From contig JACUTW010000006.1 in assembly GCA_014859605.1 (NCBI GenBank), forward strand, positions 1 to 54,050: 54,050 bases of DNA, given 5' to 3'. The translations under genes were made by a program, and so were the position numbers. The stretch's first letter is position 1. Each line of letters starts with the position of its first letter. The notes beneath the pieces are model-generated. The model had not been told where the DNA came from, ran no database searches, and worked only from the letters and a program-made list of their open reading frames with translations. Source of the stretch: Desulfuromonadales bacterium. GTDB taxonomy: Bacteria > Desulfobacterota > Desulfuromonadia > Desulfuromonadales > UBA2197. This document shows, in pieces, positions 24,257-32,829 of this stretch.

Positions 24257-24889
24257 ATGATTTTAGAAGCACATGTTGTCGGCCCGTTACAGGTGAATAG
24301 TTTTATTGTCGGCTGCGAAGAAAGTAAAGAGGCGGTGGTCATCGATCCAGGGGAAGAGGGGGAGCGCATTCTCGAACGCCTTGCCGCCCTTGGTCTGCAG
24401 CTCAAGATGATTATCAATACGCACGGCCACTTCGATCATATTGGCGCCAATCAACTTTTGCTGGAGAGTGCCAATGGGGTCGAACTCCTGATCCACAGCG
24501 CTGATGCGGCACTCCTCCCGAAAGCTCAAGAGCACGGCCGCAAATATGGCCTCGATGTGCGCGTCTCGCCGCCGCCGACCCGATTGCTGCAAGGGGGAGA
24601 AACGATCACTGTCGGCACCCTGAAAATTCAGGTGATTGCCACTCCCGGCCATACGCTGGGCGGGGTCAGCCTTCTGATTGGCGATCACCTCTTCTCCGGT
24701 GATACCCTCTTTGCCGACTCTGTCGGCCGCACCGATCTCCCCGGCGGTGACCACGACACCTTGGTTGCGTCGATCCGCAAAGGGCTCTTCATCCTCCCGG
24801 ATGCAACGATTGTGCACCCCGGTCATGGTCCGGATACGACCATCGGCCGCGAGAAAAGACTCAACCCCTATGTCGGCGTCGGGGCGTAA
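24257..24889 (+). CDS. MBL-fold metallo-hydrolase (glyoxalase II-like)
   Basis: This 210-aa enzyme has the zinc-binding H-x-H-x-D-H motif (THGHFDHIG, H56/H58/D60/H61), plus ATPGHTLGG, LFSGDTLFADSVGRTD and VHPGHGPDTTI. The length suits the small hydroxyacylglutathione-hydrolase-like group (GloB-like, YcbL). It starts three bases after the yhaM-like stop and ends the run of coupled genes. The true thioester substrate is not determinable. Confidence 0.9.
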   Translation: MILEAHVVGPLQVNSFIVGCEESKEAVVIDPGEEGERILERLAALGLQLKMIINTHGHFDHIGANQLLLESANGVELLIHSADAALLPKAQEHGRKYGLDVRVSPPPTRLLQGGETITVGTLKIQVIATPGHTLGGVSLLIGDHLFSGDTLFADSVGRTDLPGGDHDTLVASIRKGLFILPDATIVHPGHGPDTTIGREKRLNPYVGVGA

Positions 24890-24895
24890 CTTCCG

Positions 24896-24922
24896 GTAGG
24901 AGCGGGCTCCAGCCCGCGATAG
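24896..24922. repeat. GTAGGRGCG-type palindromic repeat
   Basis: GTAGGA is followed by a perfect stem, GCGGGCT (24902-24908) and AGCCCGC (24911-24917) with a CC loop, then GATAG. It shares its opening with the elements at 1432 and 26052 and marks the left edge of the accessory region. Confidence 0.6.
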
Positions 24923-24966
24923 ATTTAAAAGATTTAGTCAAAATCAGAATGGGTCCGGAGTTATCG

Positions 24967-25881
24967 ATGCAACTCGACTTCTTTAGCGACAACCGCCGAA
25001 ACATTCTGCTTAACGATGCCGGCGAATGGCTTCGTCATCTGCGACTCGAAAAGGCACTGACGATCTACGCAGAATTAATATCAGAGGCGCCCGACGACGC
25101 CGAACTCCTGGCGTTGCAGCAACAGGTTGTTTCTTGGCAAGATCGGCTTGCACGTTTTTGTGCCGCCTCCATCGAAACAGCAGGTCTTCACCACCTCTGG
25201 CAGTCGATAATGCCGGAGACGCCACCCCCGCTAGCCGCCGCCGTACGGGAACTCCTGATCAAAAAATTGCTGGAATTACCTTCACCGGAACTGATCTATC
25301 TGCCACCACGATTTCATTTAGGTGTCATCCTCCTGGCGGATGGACAAGTTGAAGCTGCCGAAGACTGGTTTGCCCGAGCTCTCCACAAAGGAATCAGTGA
25401 GCGGGTCAGGTTCGAAGTCTGGCGCGGCAAGGCTTTGGAACGCCTGAACGATATTCAGTCAGCAAAGAAGGCTTACCTTCTCGCCTTTCTTGAGAAACCG
25501 CACGAAGTCGATGCGGATTTATTGCAATCCCCCTTACTCTACGAATTATTTCATTCTCTGGAGTGTGAAGATCACGAACTCAACGAGGCAGAGCTGCCGG
25601 CCTGGCTACCAGTTTGGGGTTGGATTCAGGGTGAGTGGCAGCTAACACCGCACGACATCACCACCGCCACCAATCTTTTCGCACAATTGGAAGAGGCCGA
25701 ACAATCAGGAATCTTGTCACCCCCGCGCCTCTGGTTCGAATATCTTCGCTATGCGGAATATCTGCGGACCGTCGCACGTAATGACCGCGAATTGGTAAGG
25801 GTCCGGCGCCTCATGCGGCAACGAAGCAAGTTTATGTTCGATCGCTACATGGAGAAGATCAGCAAGACACCATCTGTCTGA
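24967..25881 (+). CDS. Hypothetical protein, helical/TPR-like
   Basis: This 304-aa protein was not recognised. It is rich in paired helices with TPR-like spacing (GEWLRHLRLEKALTIYAEL, GVILLADGQVEAAEDWFARA, GKALERLNDIQSAKKAYLLA), suggesting a protein-protein scaffold; there is no signal peptide, membrane helix or catalytic motif. An ATG at 24949 is also in frame, but 24967 has GGAG at 24957-24960 with ideal spacing. It lies between a GTAGGRGCG repeat and a broken KilA-N gene, at the start of the accessory stretch. Confidence 0.6.
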   Translation: MQLDFFSDNRRNILLNDAGEWLRHLRLEKALTIYAELISEAPDDAELLALQQQVVSWQDRLARFCAASIETAGLHHLWQSIMPETPPPLAAAVRELLIKKLLELPSPELIYLPPRFHLGVILLADGQVEAAEDWFARALHKGISERVRFEVWRGKALERLNDIQSAKKAYLLAFLEKPHEVDADLLQSPLLYELFHSLECEDHELNEAELPAWLPVWGWIQGEWQLTPHDITTATNLFAQLEEAEQSGILSPPRLWFEYLRYAEYLRTVARNDRELVRVRRLMRQRSKFMFDRYMEKISKTPSV

Positions 25882-25883
25882 CT

Positions 25884-26068
25884 GACATTGCCAAATATAA
25901 AAACCCAGATCACCCTGATGATGTTATCCGTAACTGGCTGCGCAACCGCAATACGGTAGAGTTTCTTGGACTTGACCGCGGCTCAACAACCCAGGTTTCA
26001 ATCCCGTCGAATTCGACGGGGTTAAAATCCAAACCGGCCTGGACAGCTTTAGTAGGAGCGCACATTAA
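25884..26068 (+). pseudogene. Frameshifted KilA-N domain fragment
   Basis: The frame from 25884 reads DIAKYKNPDHPDDVIRNWL and RNRNTVEFLGL, which is the KilA-N domain core. After about 25978 the match continues in another frame (from 25982) as LNNPGFNPVEFDGVKIQTGL, so one or two bases were lost. It has no start, and it ends in a GTAGGAGCG repeat piece (26052-26060) at a TAA. KilA-N proteins are DNA-binding proteins of phages and mobile elements. A perfect 18-base palindrome lies inside (26003-26020, CCCGTCGAA and its complement). Confidence 0.75.
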
Positions 26069-26100
26069 ACTCAACCCAAAAGAGAATCAGGAGGTGGGAG

Positions 26101-26973
26101 ATGACGGACAAGGGATTACCGGTACGCGGCAACATTTCATTCGAGGGGATGAAGCAGGTCAATGAACATGGTGCGGAATACTGGAGCGCCCGCGACCTGC
26201 AACCGCTCCTCGGTTACAGTCAGTGGCGGCGCTTCGAAGAGGCGATCAAACGGGCAAAGGTTTCCTGCCAACAGTCGGGAAATCCACCGGATTATCATTT
26301 TGCCGGCGCCGGCAAAATGATCGGAATCGGCAAGGGTGGAGAGCGTTCGGTCGACGACTACCATCTCTCCCGGTTTGCTTGCTATCTCATTGCCCAGAAC
26401 GGTGACCCGCGTAAGACGGAAATCGCCAACGCTCAGAAATATTTCGCCATTCAGGCGCGGCGACAGGAAGTTTCGGATGCACTGTCCGCTGACCGTGAGC
26501 GGTTGGAGATTCGCAAACAAACATCGGAGGAGTTTAAGGCTCTTTCCGGTGCGGCGCGTGCCGCTGGAGTGCAGGACCGCATGTTCGGCGTCTTTCACGA
26601 TGCCGGTTACAAGGGGCTGTACAACGGCCTGGGCAACGAGGCGATCAAGCAACGCAAGGGGATTGCGAAGAAAGAGAATCTGCTTGACCGCATGGATACC
26701 ACCGAACTTGCCGCCAACCAGTTTCGCATGACCCAGACACGGGACAAGTTGGCTCGCGAGGGGATCAACCATCAGCAGCAAGCGATTCACGCCCACGAAG
26801 TGGTCGGTCGCGAGGTGCGCGAGGCGATCAAGCGGATCGGCGGGACGATGCCGGAGAATATTCCGGTTGCTGAACCGATCAGCGCAGTGGAGAAGCGGCT
26901 CAAGAGCGCGCCGCCGGTGTTGGCGTTGGGTGAGAAGGACGCCAAGGGGCTGGTGGGGGAGGGAGAGAATTGA
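26101..26973 (+). CDS. dinD: DNA damage-inducible protein D (DinD)
   Basis: This 290-aa protein matches E. coli DinD over its length: an N-terminal BRO-like segment (ISFEGMKQVNEHGAEYWSAR, LQPLLGYSQWRRFEEAI), then DYHLSRFACYLIAQNGDPRK, IANAQKYFAIQARRQE and FGVFHDAGYKGLYNGLG. DinD inhibits RecA function in E. coli and is SOS-induced; no LexA site was recognised here. A strong GGAGGTGGGAG site precedes the ATG. It lies in the accessory region next to the KilA-N fragment and the orphan methylase, consistent with horizontal acquisition. Confidence 0.88.
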   Translation: MTDKGLPVRGNISFEGMKQVNEHGAEYWSARDLQPLLGYSQWRRFEEAIKRAKVSCQQSGNPPDYHFAGAGKMIGIGKGGERSVDDYHLSRFACYLIAQNGDPRKTEIANAQKYFAIQARRQEVSDALSADRERLEIRKQTSEEFKALSGAARAAGVQDRMFGVFHDAGYKGLYNGLGNEAIKQRKGIAKKENLLDRMDTTELAANQFRMTQTRDKLAREGINHQQQAIHAHEVVGREVREAIKRIGGTMPENIPVAEPISAVEKRLKSAPPVLALGEKDAKGLVGEGEN

Positions 26974-27118
26974 AAGGGAAAACGAGGCTGTTCTGAGGAA
27001 GGAACACAGAGGGCATCCCTGTTTTGTTGTTCCGACAGTGCGTACAATGGCGACCAATCAGTCGGCTCTTGTAGCATTGAGATTGCAATTGTTCCATCGA
27101 TTTTTTTGAGGGTCAGTT

Positions 27119-27307
27119 ATGAGCAATGCAATAAATCTTGTCGATTACCTGCTAAAGCTGTCCGATATTGGCAGAGAGCTAATACGCAGTGTTGACAATT
27201 TTGAGCGCGTCCTTTGGCTTCATGAGGTACCCACAGACCTTGAGAACTTTTGTTTCACCGTGGCTCGTGGAATCGAGGAGCCCCTGCGCCAGCGTGTTTT
27301 ATTGTAA
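27119..27307 (+). CDS. Small hypothetical protein, possibly a truncated N-terminus
   Basis: This 62-aa ORF starts at an ATG six bases after GAGGG, so translation is plausible. The sequence ([38 protein letters not shown]) looks like the ordered start of a longer protein, and the frame ends abruptly after a low-complexity-like [13 protein letters not shown]. No family was recognised with confidence. The position between dinD and a methylase with a deleted nuclease partner suggests it is another fragment. Confidence 0.4.
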   Translation: MSNAINLVDYLLKLSDIGRELIRSVDNFERVLWLHEVPTDLENFCFTVARGIEEPLRQRVLL

Positions 27308-27333
27308 ATAACGTTAAACAGGAACAAACCACC

Positions 27334-29067
27334 ATGGCCTCCCGTCAACTCACCTTCGACCTCTTCAGCGAACCGACCAGCGCCTATTCGCCGGCTATCG
27401 CTGCCGCCTTGGCGACGATCTCCGCCCATGGTGACGGTGAGGCGCGCGGCGCGGTCTTCACGCGGGTGGAGGCGGTCGAGTTCATCCTTGATCTGGTCGG
27501 TTACACCGTCGATCAGCCCTTGCATCGTCAGCGCTTACTCGAACCTTCCTGTGGCGGCGGCGACTTTCTGCTGCCGGCGGTCGAGCGTTTGCTGGCGGCG
27601 TGGCGGGCTTCGGGGGGCACGGTGGAGGCGAGCGAAGCGCTCGGCAACGCCATCTGTGCTGTGGAACTGCATCACGAAACGTACGCGGCTACCAGACTGA
27701 AGCTCAGCGACAAACTTATTGCAGAGGGACTGGCACGGCACAGCGTCGACGCCTTGATCGAGCGCTGGCTGGTGCAGGGGGATTTCCTGCTGGAGTCGAT
27801 CAGCGGAGAATTCGATTATGTGGTCGGCAACCCGCCCTATGTGCGGCAAGAACTCATTCCCGCGCCGCTGCTGGCAGTTTACCGCGAGCGTTACCGGACC
27901 CTCTACGACCGCGCCGATCTCTATATCCCCTTTATCGAACGCTCGCTCCACCTCTTGGCCCCCGGCGGCTGCCTCGGTTTCATCTGTGCTGATCGCTGGA
28001 TGAAGAACCGCTACGGCGGGCCGTTGCGCCAATTGGTGGCCGAGGAGTTCCATCTGAAAATTTACGTCGATATGGTCGATACTCCAGCCTTCCATAGCGA
28101 GGTCAGTGCCTATCCGGCGATTACCGTCATCGCTCGTGAAACGCCGGGACCAACGCGTATAGCGCATCGCCCGCAACTGGAACGCGCGACTTTGGTCACT
28201 CTGGCCCAGCAGTTACGCAGTGGCGAGTGCTCCGATAGGGAAGGCGCGGTGCGCGAAGTCTCCTGTATTCCCCTGCGGGACGAACCATGGTTGTTCGCCG
28301 CTACCGAGCAGACGGCTTTATTTCGCCGGTTGGAGACTGCCTTTCCGACCCTGGAGGAAGCAGGTTGCAAGGTCGGGATCGGTGTGGCAACCGGAGCGGA
28401 TCAGGCCTTTATCGGCGATTACGACACTCTCGATGTCGAGGAGGATCGCAAGTTGCCGCTGGCGATGACCCGCGATATTCAATCCAGCGCTGTGCAGTGG
28501 CAAGGTCTGGGGGTGATCAATCCCTTTAATGATGACGGCGGACTGGTCGATCTGCGTGACTACCCACGGCTTAACCGCTATCTCGAAGCGCGCCGGGAGG
28601 TGATCGCCAACCGGCACTGTGCGCGCAAAAATCCGGGCAACTGGTATCGCACCATTGACCGTATCATCCCAGCGCTGGCGGCGACTCCGAAGCTGTTGAT
28701 TCCGGATATCAAGGGGGCGGCGCATATTGTCTTTGAGCCCGGCCAACTCTACCCGCACCACAACCTTTACCATGTCACCTCAACGCACTGGGATCTGCAC
28801 GCCTTGCAGGTGGTCTTGCTCTCGGATGTCACCCGCTTGCTGGTGGCGGCCTATTCAACCCGCATGCGTGGCGGTTACCTGCGCTTTCAGGCGCAATACC
28901 TGCGTCGCATCCGGATTCCGTTCTGGACAGACGTGCCCGACCCTCTCCGACAAAAGTTGCGGGAGGCTGCCTTGGGGCGTGATTTCTTGGCTTGCAACCG
29001 CGCTGCGCACAAACTCTTCGGGTTGAGTCACGAAGAATTATCGTTATTGGAAGGGATGGAAATATAA
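27334..29067 (+). CDS. DNA adenine-N6 methyltransferase, Eco57I/XhoI-type
   Basis: This 577-aa enzyme methylates adenine in DNA. It has SAM-binding motif [21 protein letters not shown], catalytic motif [13 protein letters not shown] and a long C-terminal target-recognition half. The block [20 protein letters not shown] is typical of methylases paired with XhoI/PaeR7I-type endonucleases. The frame extends back to 27250; ATG 27334 follows an AGGAA site. The stop overlaps an ATG (TAATG) of the collapsed endonuclease gene. A CTCGAG-type target is inferred from the neighbour, not read from this protein. Confidence 0.88.
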   Translation: MASRQLTFDLFSEPTSAYSPAIAAALATISAHGDGEARGAVFTRVEAVEFILDLVGYTVDQPLHRQRLLEPSCGGGDFLLPAVERLLAAWRASGGTVEASEALGNAICAVELHHETYAATRLKLSDKLIAEGLARHSVDALIERWLVQGDFLLESISGEFDYVVGNPPYVRQELIPAPLLAVYRERYRTLYDRADLYIPFIERSLHLLAPGGCLGFICADRWMKNRYGGPLRQLVAEEFHLKIYVDMVDTPAFHSEVSAYPAITVIARETPGPTRIAHRPQLERATLVTLAQQLRSGECSDREGAVREVSCIPLRDEPWLFAATEQTALFRRLETAFPTLEEAGCKVGIGVATGADQAFIGDYDTLDVEEDRKLPLAMTRDIQSSAVQWQGLGVINPFNDDGGLVDLRDYPRLNRYLEARREVIANRHCARKNPGNWYRTIDRIIPALAATPKLLIPDIKGAAHIVFEPGQLYPHHNLYHVTSTHWDLHALQVVLLSDVTRLLVAAYSTRMRGGYLRFQAQYLRRIRIPFWTDVPDPLRQKLREAALGRDFLACNRAAHKLFGLSHEELSLLEGMEI

Positions 29068-29322
29068 TGGCTCTCGATCTGATTCTTGATCTCGTTCATG
29101 CTAATGGCCTCGCCCACGCACAAATCCATCAACAACGGGCGATGCTGACTCTGCCAAAAGCTCGTGCAGGAGCAGTTGTACTCAACCGCTACGTTGATCG
29201 CCTCCCCACGCACTGCTGCGACAAGCGGTGAATATACAGAACTTTCGGCAATGACCGAATTAAAGACTTTTGTGACCTCACTCGCGGGACATGTCGCCGC
29301 AACTGCCGCTCGACTTTTATAA
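29067..29322 (+). pseudogene. Internally deleted XhoI/PaeR7I-type restriction endonuclease gene
   Basis: From the ATG overlapping the methylase stop, one frame reads [20 protein letters not shown] and [10 protein letters not shown], matching the N-terminal half of PaeR7I/XhoI-type endonucleases up to the start of the LTLPGYFRPTK block. At about 29148-29160 the similarity jumps to a second frame, [20 protein letters not shown] and [18 protein letters not shown], which is the C-terminal end of the same family, stopping at 29320-29322. The catalytic middle, roughly 130-150 residues including the SQVGPSFGNN-type core, is gone and the junction is out of frame. The methylase is therefore without its nuclease. 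Confidence 0.7.
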
Positions 29323-29340
29323 CAAAAATGGGAGTGCATC

Positions 29341-30537
29341 ATGTTAAAAAATAAGACGATCATCCTCGGTGTCTGTGGCGGAATTGCCGTTTATAAATCC
29401 GTCGAACTGTTGCGCCTGCTGGTAAAAGCCGGGGCTTCTGTGCATGTGATCATGACCCAAAGTGCCTGTCAATTTGTCACTCCTTTGACCTTCCAGACCC
29501 TTTCCGGCCATCCGGTTCATACCGAACTCTTTAATCTGCTGCAGGAGATGGAGATAGGCCACATTACTTTGGCGGATCGGGCTGATCTTTTTATCGTCGC
29601 GCCGGCGACGGCGAATCTTGTCGGTAAACTAGCGGGGGGGATTGCTGATGATCTGCTGACGACGACGTTGATGGCGACCAAAGCGCCGGTGCTGCTGGTA
29701 CCGGCGATGAACGTTAATATGTATGACAATCGGATTTATCAGCGCAACGAAGGGATTCTGCGCGAGGCGGGCTACCACATCCTTGAACCGGATTGCGGTT
29801 ATCTCGCCTGCGGCTGGGAAGGGAAGGGGAAGATGCCGGCGCCGGCAACGATCGTCGAACACGCGACCGCCCTCCTGGCAGAAAAAGATCTGGTCGGAGA
29901 AACGATTCTGGTCACCGCCGGACCGACCCGCGAAGCGATCGATCCAGTGCGCTACATTTCCAATCATTCTTCCGGGAAGATGGGCTATGCCATTGCCCGG
30001 GCGGCGCAGCAACGCGGTGCGCGGGTTATTCTCATCAGCGGTCCGGTGGCGATTCCTGTCCCGGTCGGAGTTAAGTTAGTCAGTGTCGTAACCGCTGAGG
30101 AGATGCGGCAAGCTGTTCTGGCATACCTGGATGTGGCGACGGTCGTGATCAAGGCCGCCGCGGTCGCGGATTATCGAGCGGCAGAGGTCAGCGGAACAAA
30201 GATCAAGAAGGGTAGCGATGATTTGATGACGCTGTCTTTAATCAAAAACGCCGATATTCTGGCGGAGATCGGCGCGCACAAAGAAGGGAGAGTGGTGGTT
30301 GGCTTTGCTGCGGAGACGACTGACCTGCTGGAGAATGCCCGAAAAAAACTCCTCAGTAAAAATCTCGATATGATTGTCGCCAACGATATCACTGAGGCCG
30401 GGGCCGGCTTTGATGTCGAGACCAACCGGGTGCGTTTTCTGCTTCCGGATGGTGAGGTGGAGAATCTCCCTCTGCTCGACAAGAGCGAAGTGGCGCAGCG
30501 ACTTCTGGACCGCATCGCCCGTATGCGTGGGCATTAG
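29341..30537 (+). CDS. coaBC: Bifunctional phosphopantothenoylcysteine decarboxylase/synthase CoaBC
   Basis: This 398-aa enzyme carries out two steps of coenzyme A synthesis. The CoaC half (1-180) is a flavoprotein with GGIAVYKSVELLRLL, His in HITLADRADLF, ATANLVGKLAGGIADDLLTT, PAMNVNMYDN and the reactive Cys in YLACGWEGKG. The CoaB half has TAGPTREAIDPVRYISN, SSGKMGYAIARAA and KIKKG for CTP-dependent ligation. Start at 29341 with a GGGAG site. The 3' end overlaps the convergent phospholipase-like gene by four bases. Confidence 0.96.
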   Translation: MLKNKTIILGVCGGIAVYKSVELLRLLVKAGASVHVIMTQSACQFVTPLTFQTLSGHPVHTELFNLLQEMEIGHITLADRADLFIVAPATANLVGKLAGGIADDLLTTTLMATKAPVLLVPAMNVNMYDNRIYQRNEGILREAGYHILEPDCGYLACGWEGKGKMPAPATIVEHATALLAEKDLVGETILVTAGPTREAIDPVRYISNHSSGKMGYAIARAAQQRGARVILISGPVAIPVPVGVKLVSVVTAEEMRQAVLAYLDVATVVIKAAAVADYRAAEVSGTKIKKGSDDLMTLSLIKNADILAEIGAHKEGRVVVGFAAETTDLLENARKKLLSKNLDMIVANDITEAGAGFDVETNRVRFLLPDGEVENLPLLDKSEVAQRLLDRIARMRGH

Positions 30538-31442
30538 CGATCCGAGAGTAACTCCAAAAGTCTTTCCGGTTGTGTTATCCCGGCACGGAAAAGGTTTTTG
30601 ACCTCCGCCATCTGTTTTTCAATGGCACTTTCCGATAATTTCCCTTCCAGCCAGAGGTGATTAAGGTTACAGCGCAGGGCGCTGGCGGCCCGCAGGGCCC
30701 GTTCTCCGGTGGGATCAGCTTTCAGATAGGGGCTGGTATCACCTTCGATTAAGAGGCTGTAGGCGGCCTGATAAGCCATCTCCAGATAATCGGCCAGGTC
30801 ATCGCCTTCCAGAACCCAGCGGGAACGGTTGTCGACCAGTTGCAGCCCCTTTTGCCAGCGTTCGATCTGGCTGAGGAGGATAATCGAATTGAAGATGCGC
30901 TTGTTGGTGCCAAAGGAGAAGAGGGTGCGGGCAAGGATAGCGCGCAGCATCCGGTCGTTGTCACGATTGTCGCCGGCGGCAACTTCGCGCGCCAGTGTCC
31001 AGATTTGCGGCGGGAGACGGGATTCGATGCGCATCTCCCAGTAGGCATGATTGTGCAGGGTGGTGTTAAAGGTCCGCACGGTCTTAAAAGGAATAAAGTA
31101 GGAGTGGGCGACGCAGTCGGCGGCAAGATGGACGAGATAGCCCCAGGCACAGGCTTTTTCCCGGTCAGTTTTGGCGCTGGCCAGCACCTTTTTCCCCATA
31201 TTCCAGGAATGACAGTTACGCAGATAGTGGGTGAATTTCTTGCCAACGGTAATGTCGGCGCTTAAGCAGCCGTAAAGAAAATCATTGGGATGGGCTGCCA
31301 TAAGGGCCCGCAAGGCTGGATTGAACTCCTCGGCGTGGGCAAGGAGGCGGGAGCCGATCTCCAGATGAACTCCCATCCCCCAGGCAAACGCTTCTGTGGG
31401 GAGAAGAACAATCAGGGATAATAGAATAACGGTTAATATCAT
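30534..31442 (-). CDS. Exported zinc-dependent phospholipase C-like protein
   Basis: This 302-aa protein has a signal peptide (residues 1-20, ending TEAFA). Cleavage would leave Trp as residue 1 of the mature protein (WGMGVHLEIG). In zinc-dependent phospholipases C the N-terminal Trp and a following His bind zinc, so this is strong support. Further ligands are likely in LYGCLSADITVGKKF, HYLRNCHSW and WGYLVHLAADCVAHSYF. Substrate is unproven; several deltaproteobacterial relatives are only annotated by fold. It is convergent with coaBC and divergent from the UDG-like gene. Confidence 0.78.
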   Translation of the reverse strand: MILTVILLSLIVLLPTEAFAWGMGVHLEIGSRLLAHAEEFNPALRALMAAHPNDFLYGCLSADITVGKKFTHYLRNCHSWNMGKKVLASAKTDREKACAWGYLVHLAADCVAHSYFIPFKTVRTFNTTLHNHAYWEMRIESRLPPQIWTLAREVAAGDNRDNDRMLRAILARTLFSFGTNKRIFNSIILLSQIERWQKGLQLVDNRSRWVLEGDDLADYLEMAYQAAYSLLIEGDTSPYLKADPTGERALRAASALRCNLNHLWLEGKLSESAIEKQMAEVKNLFRAGITQPERLLELLSDR

Positions 31443-31528
31443 GGTGGTGGTCTGCTCCGCTGCGTGGTATGAATTCTGTGCTCAAGAACTTTTAAATTTA
31501 GTCCTTAATCACCATGGTGTAAAGAGCG

Positions 31529-32245
31529 ATGCCCGATCAACTGCAAAAATCATTAACCGCAACTCTGGATGAAGTTCGTGCCTGGCTGGAAGATCTGCGC
31601 GCGCTCGGTCTGCATGACTTGCAGGTTGCCGATCTGCGGGAATTGCAACCTTGTCCCCCGGGAATCGTCGGAGTCGATCGTGGCGGCGACTTTGGTTGCC
31701 GGCAAGAGACGCTGGAGGAGATCCGGGCCGATCTCGGGGAATGTCAGCGCTGTCCCCTTTGCCGTAATCGGACGCATATCGTCTTTGGCGCGGGGATTGC
31801 CAGTTCACGGATCGTCTTTGTCGGCGGTGCACCCGGTAAAGCTGCCGATACGACGGGAGAACCTTTGGCCGGGGAGCTCTTTGATCGTATCCTCTTTGCC
31901 ATGGGGCTGGATCGTTCTTCCGTCTACACCTGCGAAGTGGTGATGTGCCGTTCTGAGCATCGTCCCCCGCATCAGGATGAAATCGCGGCTTGCCTGCCGT
32001 TTTTGCAACGTCAACTTGCAGTCATTGCACCACAGGTTATTGTCGCGATGGGGGAGATTCCGTCCCGTGTCTTGATGGGAGAGAAGGAGGAGTTCAGCAG
32101 GGTCCGCGGTCGCTGGTTCAAGTATCAGGGCGTGGATGTTATGCCGACTTTCGATCCTGCCTACCTGTTACTCCATCCGCACGAAAAGCGGGAAGCCTGG
32201 AGCGATCTGAAAGAGGTCTTGCAGCGCCTGCGCCGGGAGGATTAA
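31529..32245 (+). CDS. Uracil-DNA glycosylase superfamily (family 4-like) protein with altered catalytic motifs
   Basis: This 238-aa protein has the family-4 layout with Fe-S cysteines (C72/C75 in CQRCPLCRNRT, then C140 and C155), RTHIVFGAG, and a C-terminal FDPAYLLLHPHEKREAWSDL. Key positions differ from active relatives: motif GEAPGxxED reads GGAPGKAAD (99-107), and the HPA/HPS catalytic histidine is Asp209 (TFDPAYLL). An extra N-terminal helical region (1-60) precedes the domain. The fold is therefore secure and uracil excision doubtful. It overlaps the convergent membrane protein gene by four bases. Confidence 0.85.
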   Translation: MPDQLQKSLTATLDEVRAWLEDLRALGLHDLQVADLRELQPCPPGIVGVDRGGDFGCRQETLEEIRADLGECQRCPLCRNRTHIVFGAGIASSRIVFVGGAPGKAADTTGEPLAGELFDRILFAMGLDRSSVYTCEVVMCRSEHRPPHQDEIAACLPFLQRQLAVIAPQVIVAMGEIPSRVLMGEKEEFSRVRGRWFKYQGVDVMPTFDPAYLLLHPHEKREAWSDLKEVLQRLRRED

Positions 32246-32688
32246 TCGTCGCGACGGAGGCCTTTGCGGGAGCTTTTGGCCGCAGGAAGAGGAGGGAGGA
32301 GACCGATAAGTACGCTGAGCAGGAGGACAGAGGTAAACAGCACGACCCGCGACTCAAGATGCATGAGTGTTGCCGGGTCAAGGGAGATGTTGTTGGCCTT
32401 GGCCCATCGGTAGTCGCTATAACGATAATAAAGGTGGAGCAGGAAGTAGCTGCTGCCGAGAGTCGCCATCAGTACAAACCCCGGTCGCTTGCCGCGGCGA
32501 CGAATCCCGTGACAGCCCCAGATAATGAGGCCGGCCGCTATTAAGATCAAGCCGGTCAGAGTGGTGTTGATCTGGCTGTGAAAGTTGCCATAGATGGCGA
32601 TAACGATGCCGGAAAGAAGCGCCAGGGGACCGATAAAGATAGAGAAGTGAAAGAAGCGGTTAAGGCTTGACGCGACGGGCAGCTTCAT
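32242..32688 (-). CDS. Small integral membrane protein of unknown function
   Basis: This 148-aa protein has about four hydrophobic helices (FHFSIFIGPLALLSGIVIAI, TTLTGLILIAAGLIIWGC, FVLMATLGSSYFLLHLYY, VVLFTSVLLLSVLIGLL) and a basic C-terminus (SSRKGLRRDD). No family was recognised. The frame opens with a TTG at 32724, but ATG 32688 begins at a natural N-terminus. It shares its end with the UDG-like gene and has the dfx terminator region upstream. Confidence 0.6.
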   Translation of the reverse strand: MKLPVASSLNRFFHFSIFIGPLALLSGIVIAIYGNFHSQINTTLTGLILIAAGLIIWGCHGIRRRGKRPGFVLMATLGSSYFLLHLYYRYSDYRWAKANNISLDPATLMHLESRVVLFTSVLLLSVLIGLLPPLPAAKSSRKGLRRDD

Positions 32689-32760
32689 CGTATGACCGGA
32701 GTCCTTTATTTGGAAAGATGCCAAACTATAAGGGAAAGAAGCGAAAAATTCAATCAGCGT

Positions 32761-32810
32761 ACAAACAGCAAGAGGGTGAAACTTGTCGGTTTCACCCTCT
32801 TGCTGTTTGT
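32761..32810. terminator. Perfect 22-bp inverted repeat, probable terminator of dfx
   Basis: Bases 32761-32782 are exactly complementary to 32789-32810 around a six-base TTGTCG loop. It lies 19 bases beyond the dfx stop (dfx reads leftward). The flanking T-run is poor, so it may work as a terminator or an mRNA-stabilising stem. Confidence 0.65.
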
Positions 32811-32829
32811 TAATCAGAGAAAGGAAAGA

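Noticed and set aside
29028-29363. A 111-codon open frame on the minus strand after the methylase
   Set aside because: The plus strand gives PaeR7I-family matches in two frames over the same bases, which explains the region better as a collapsed endonuclease gene.
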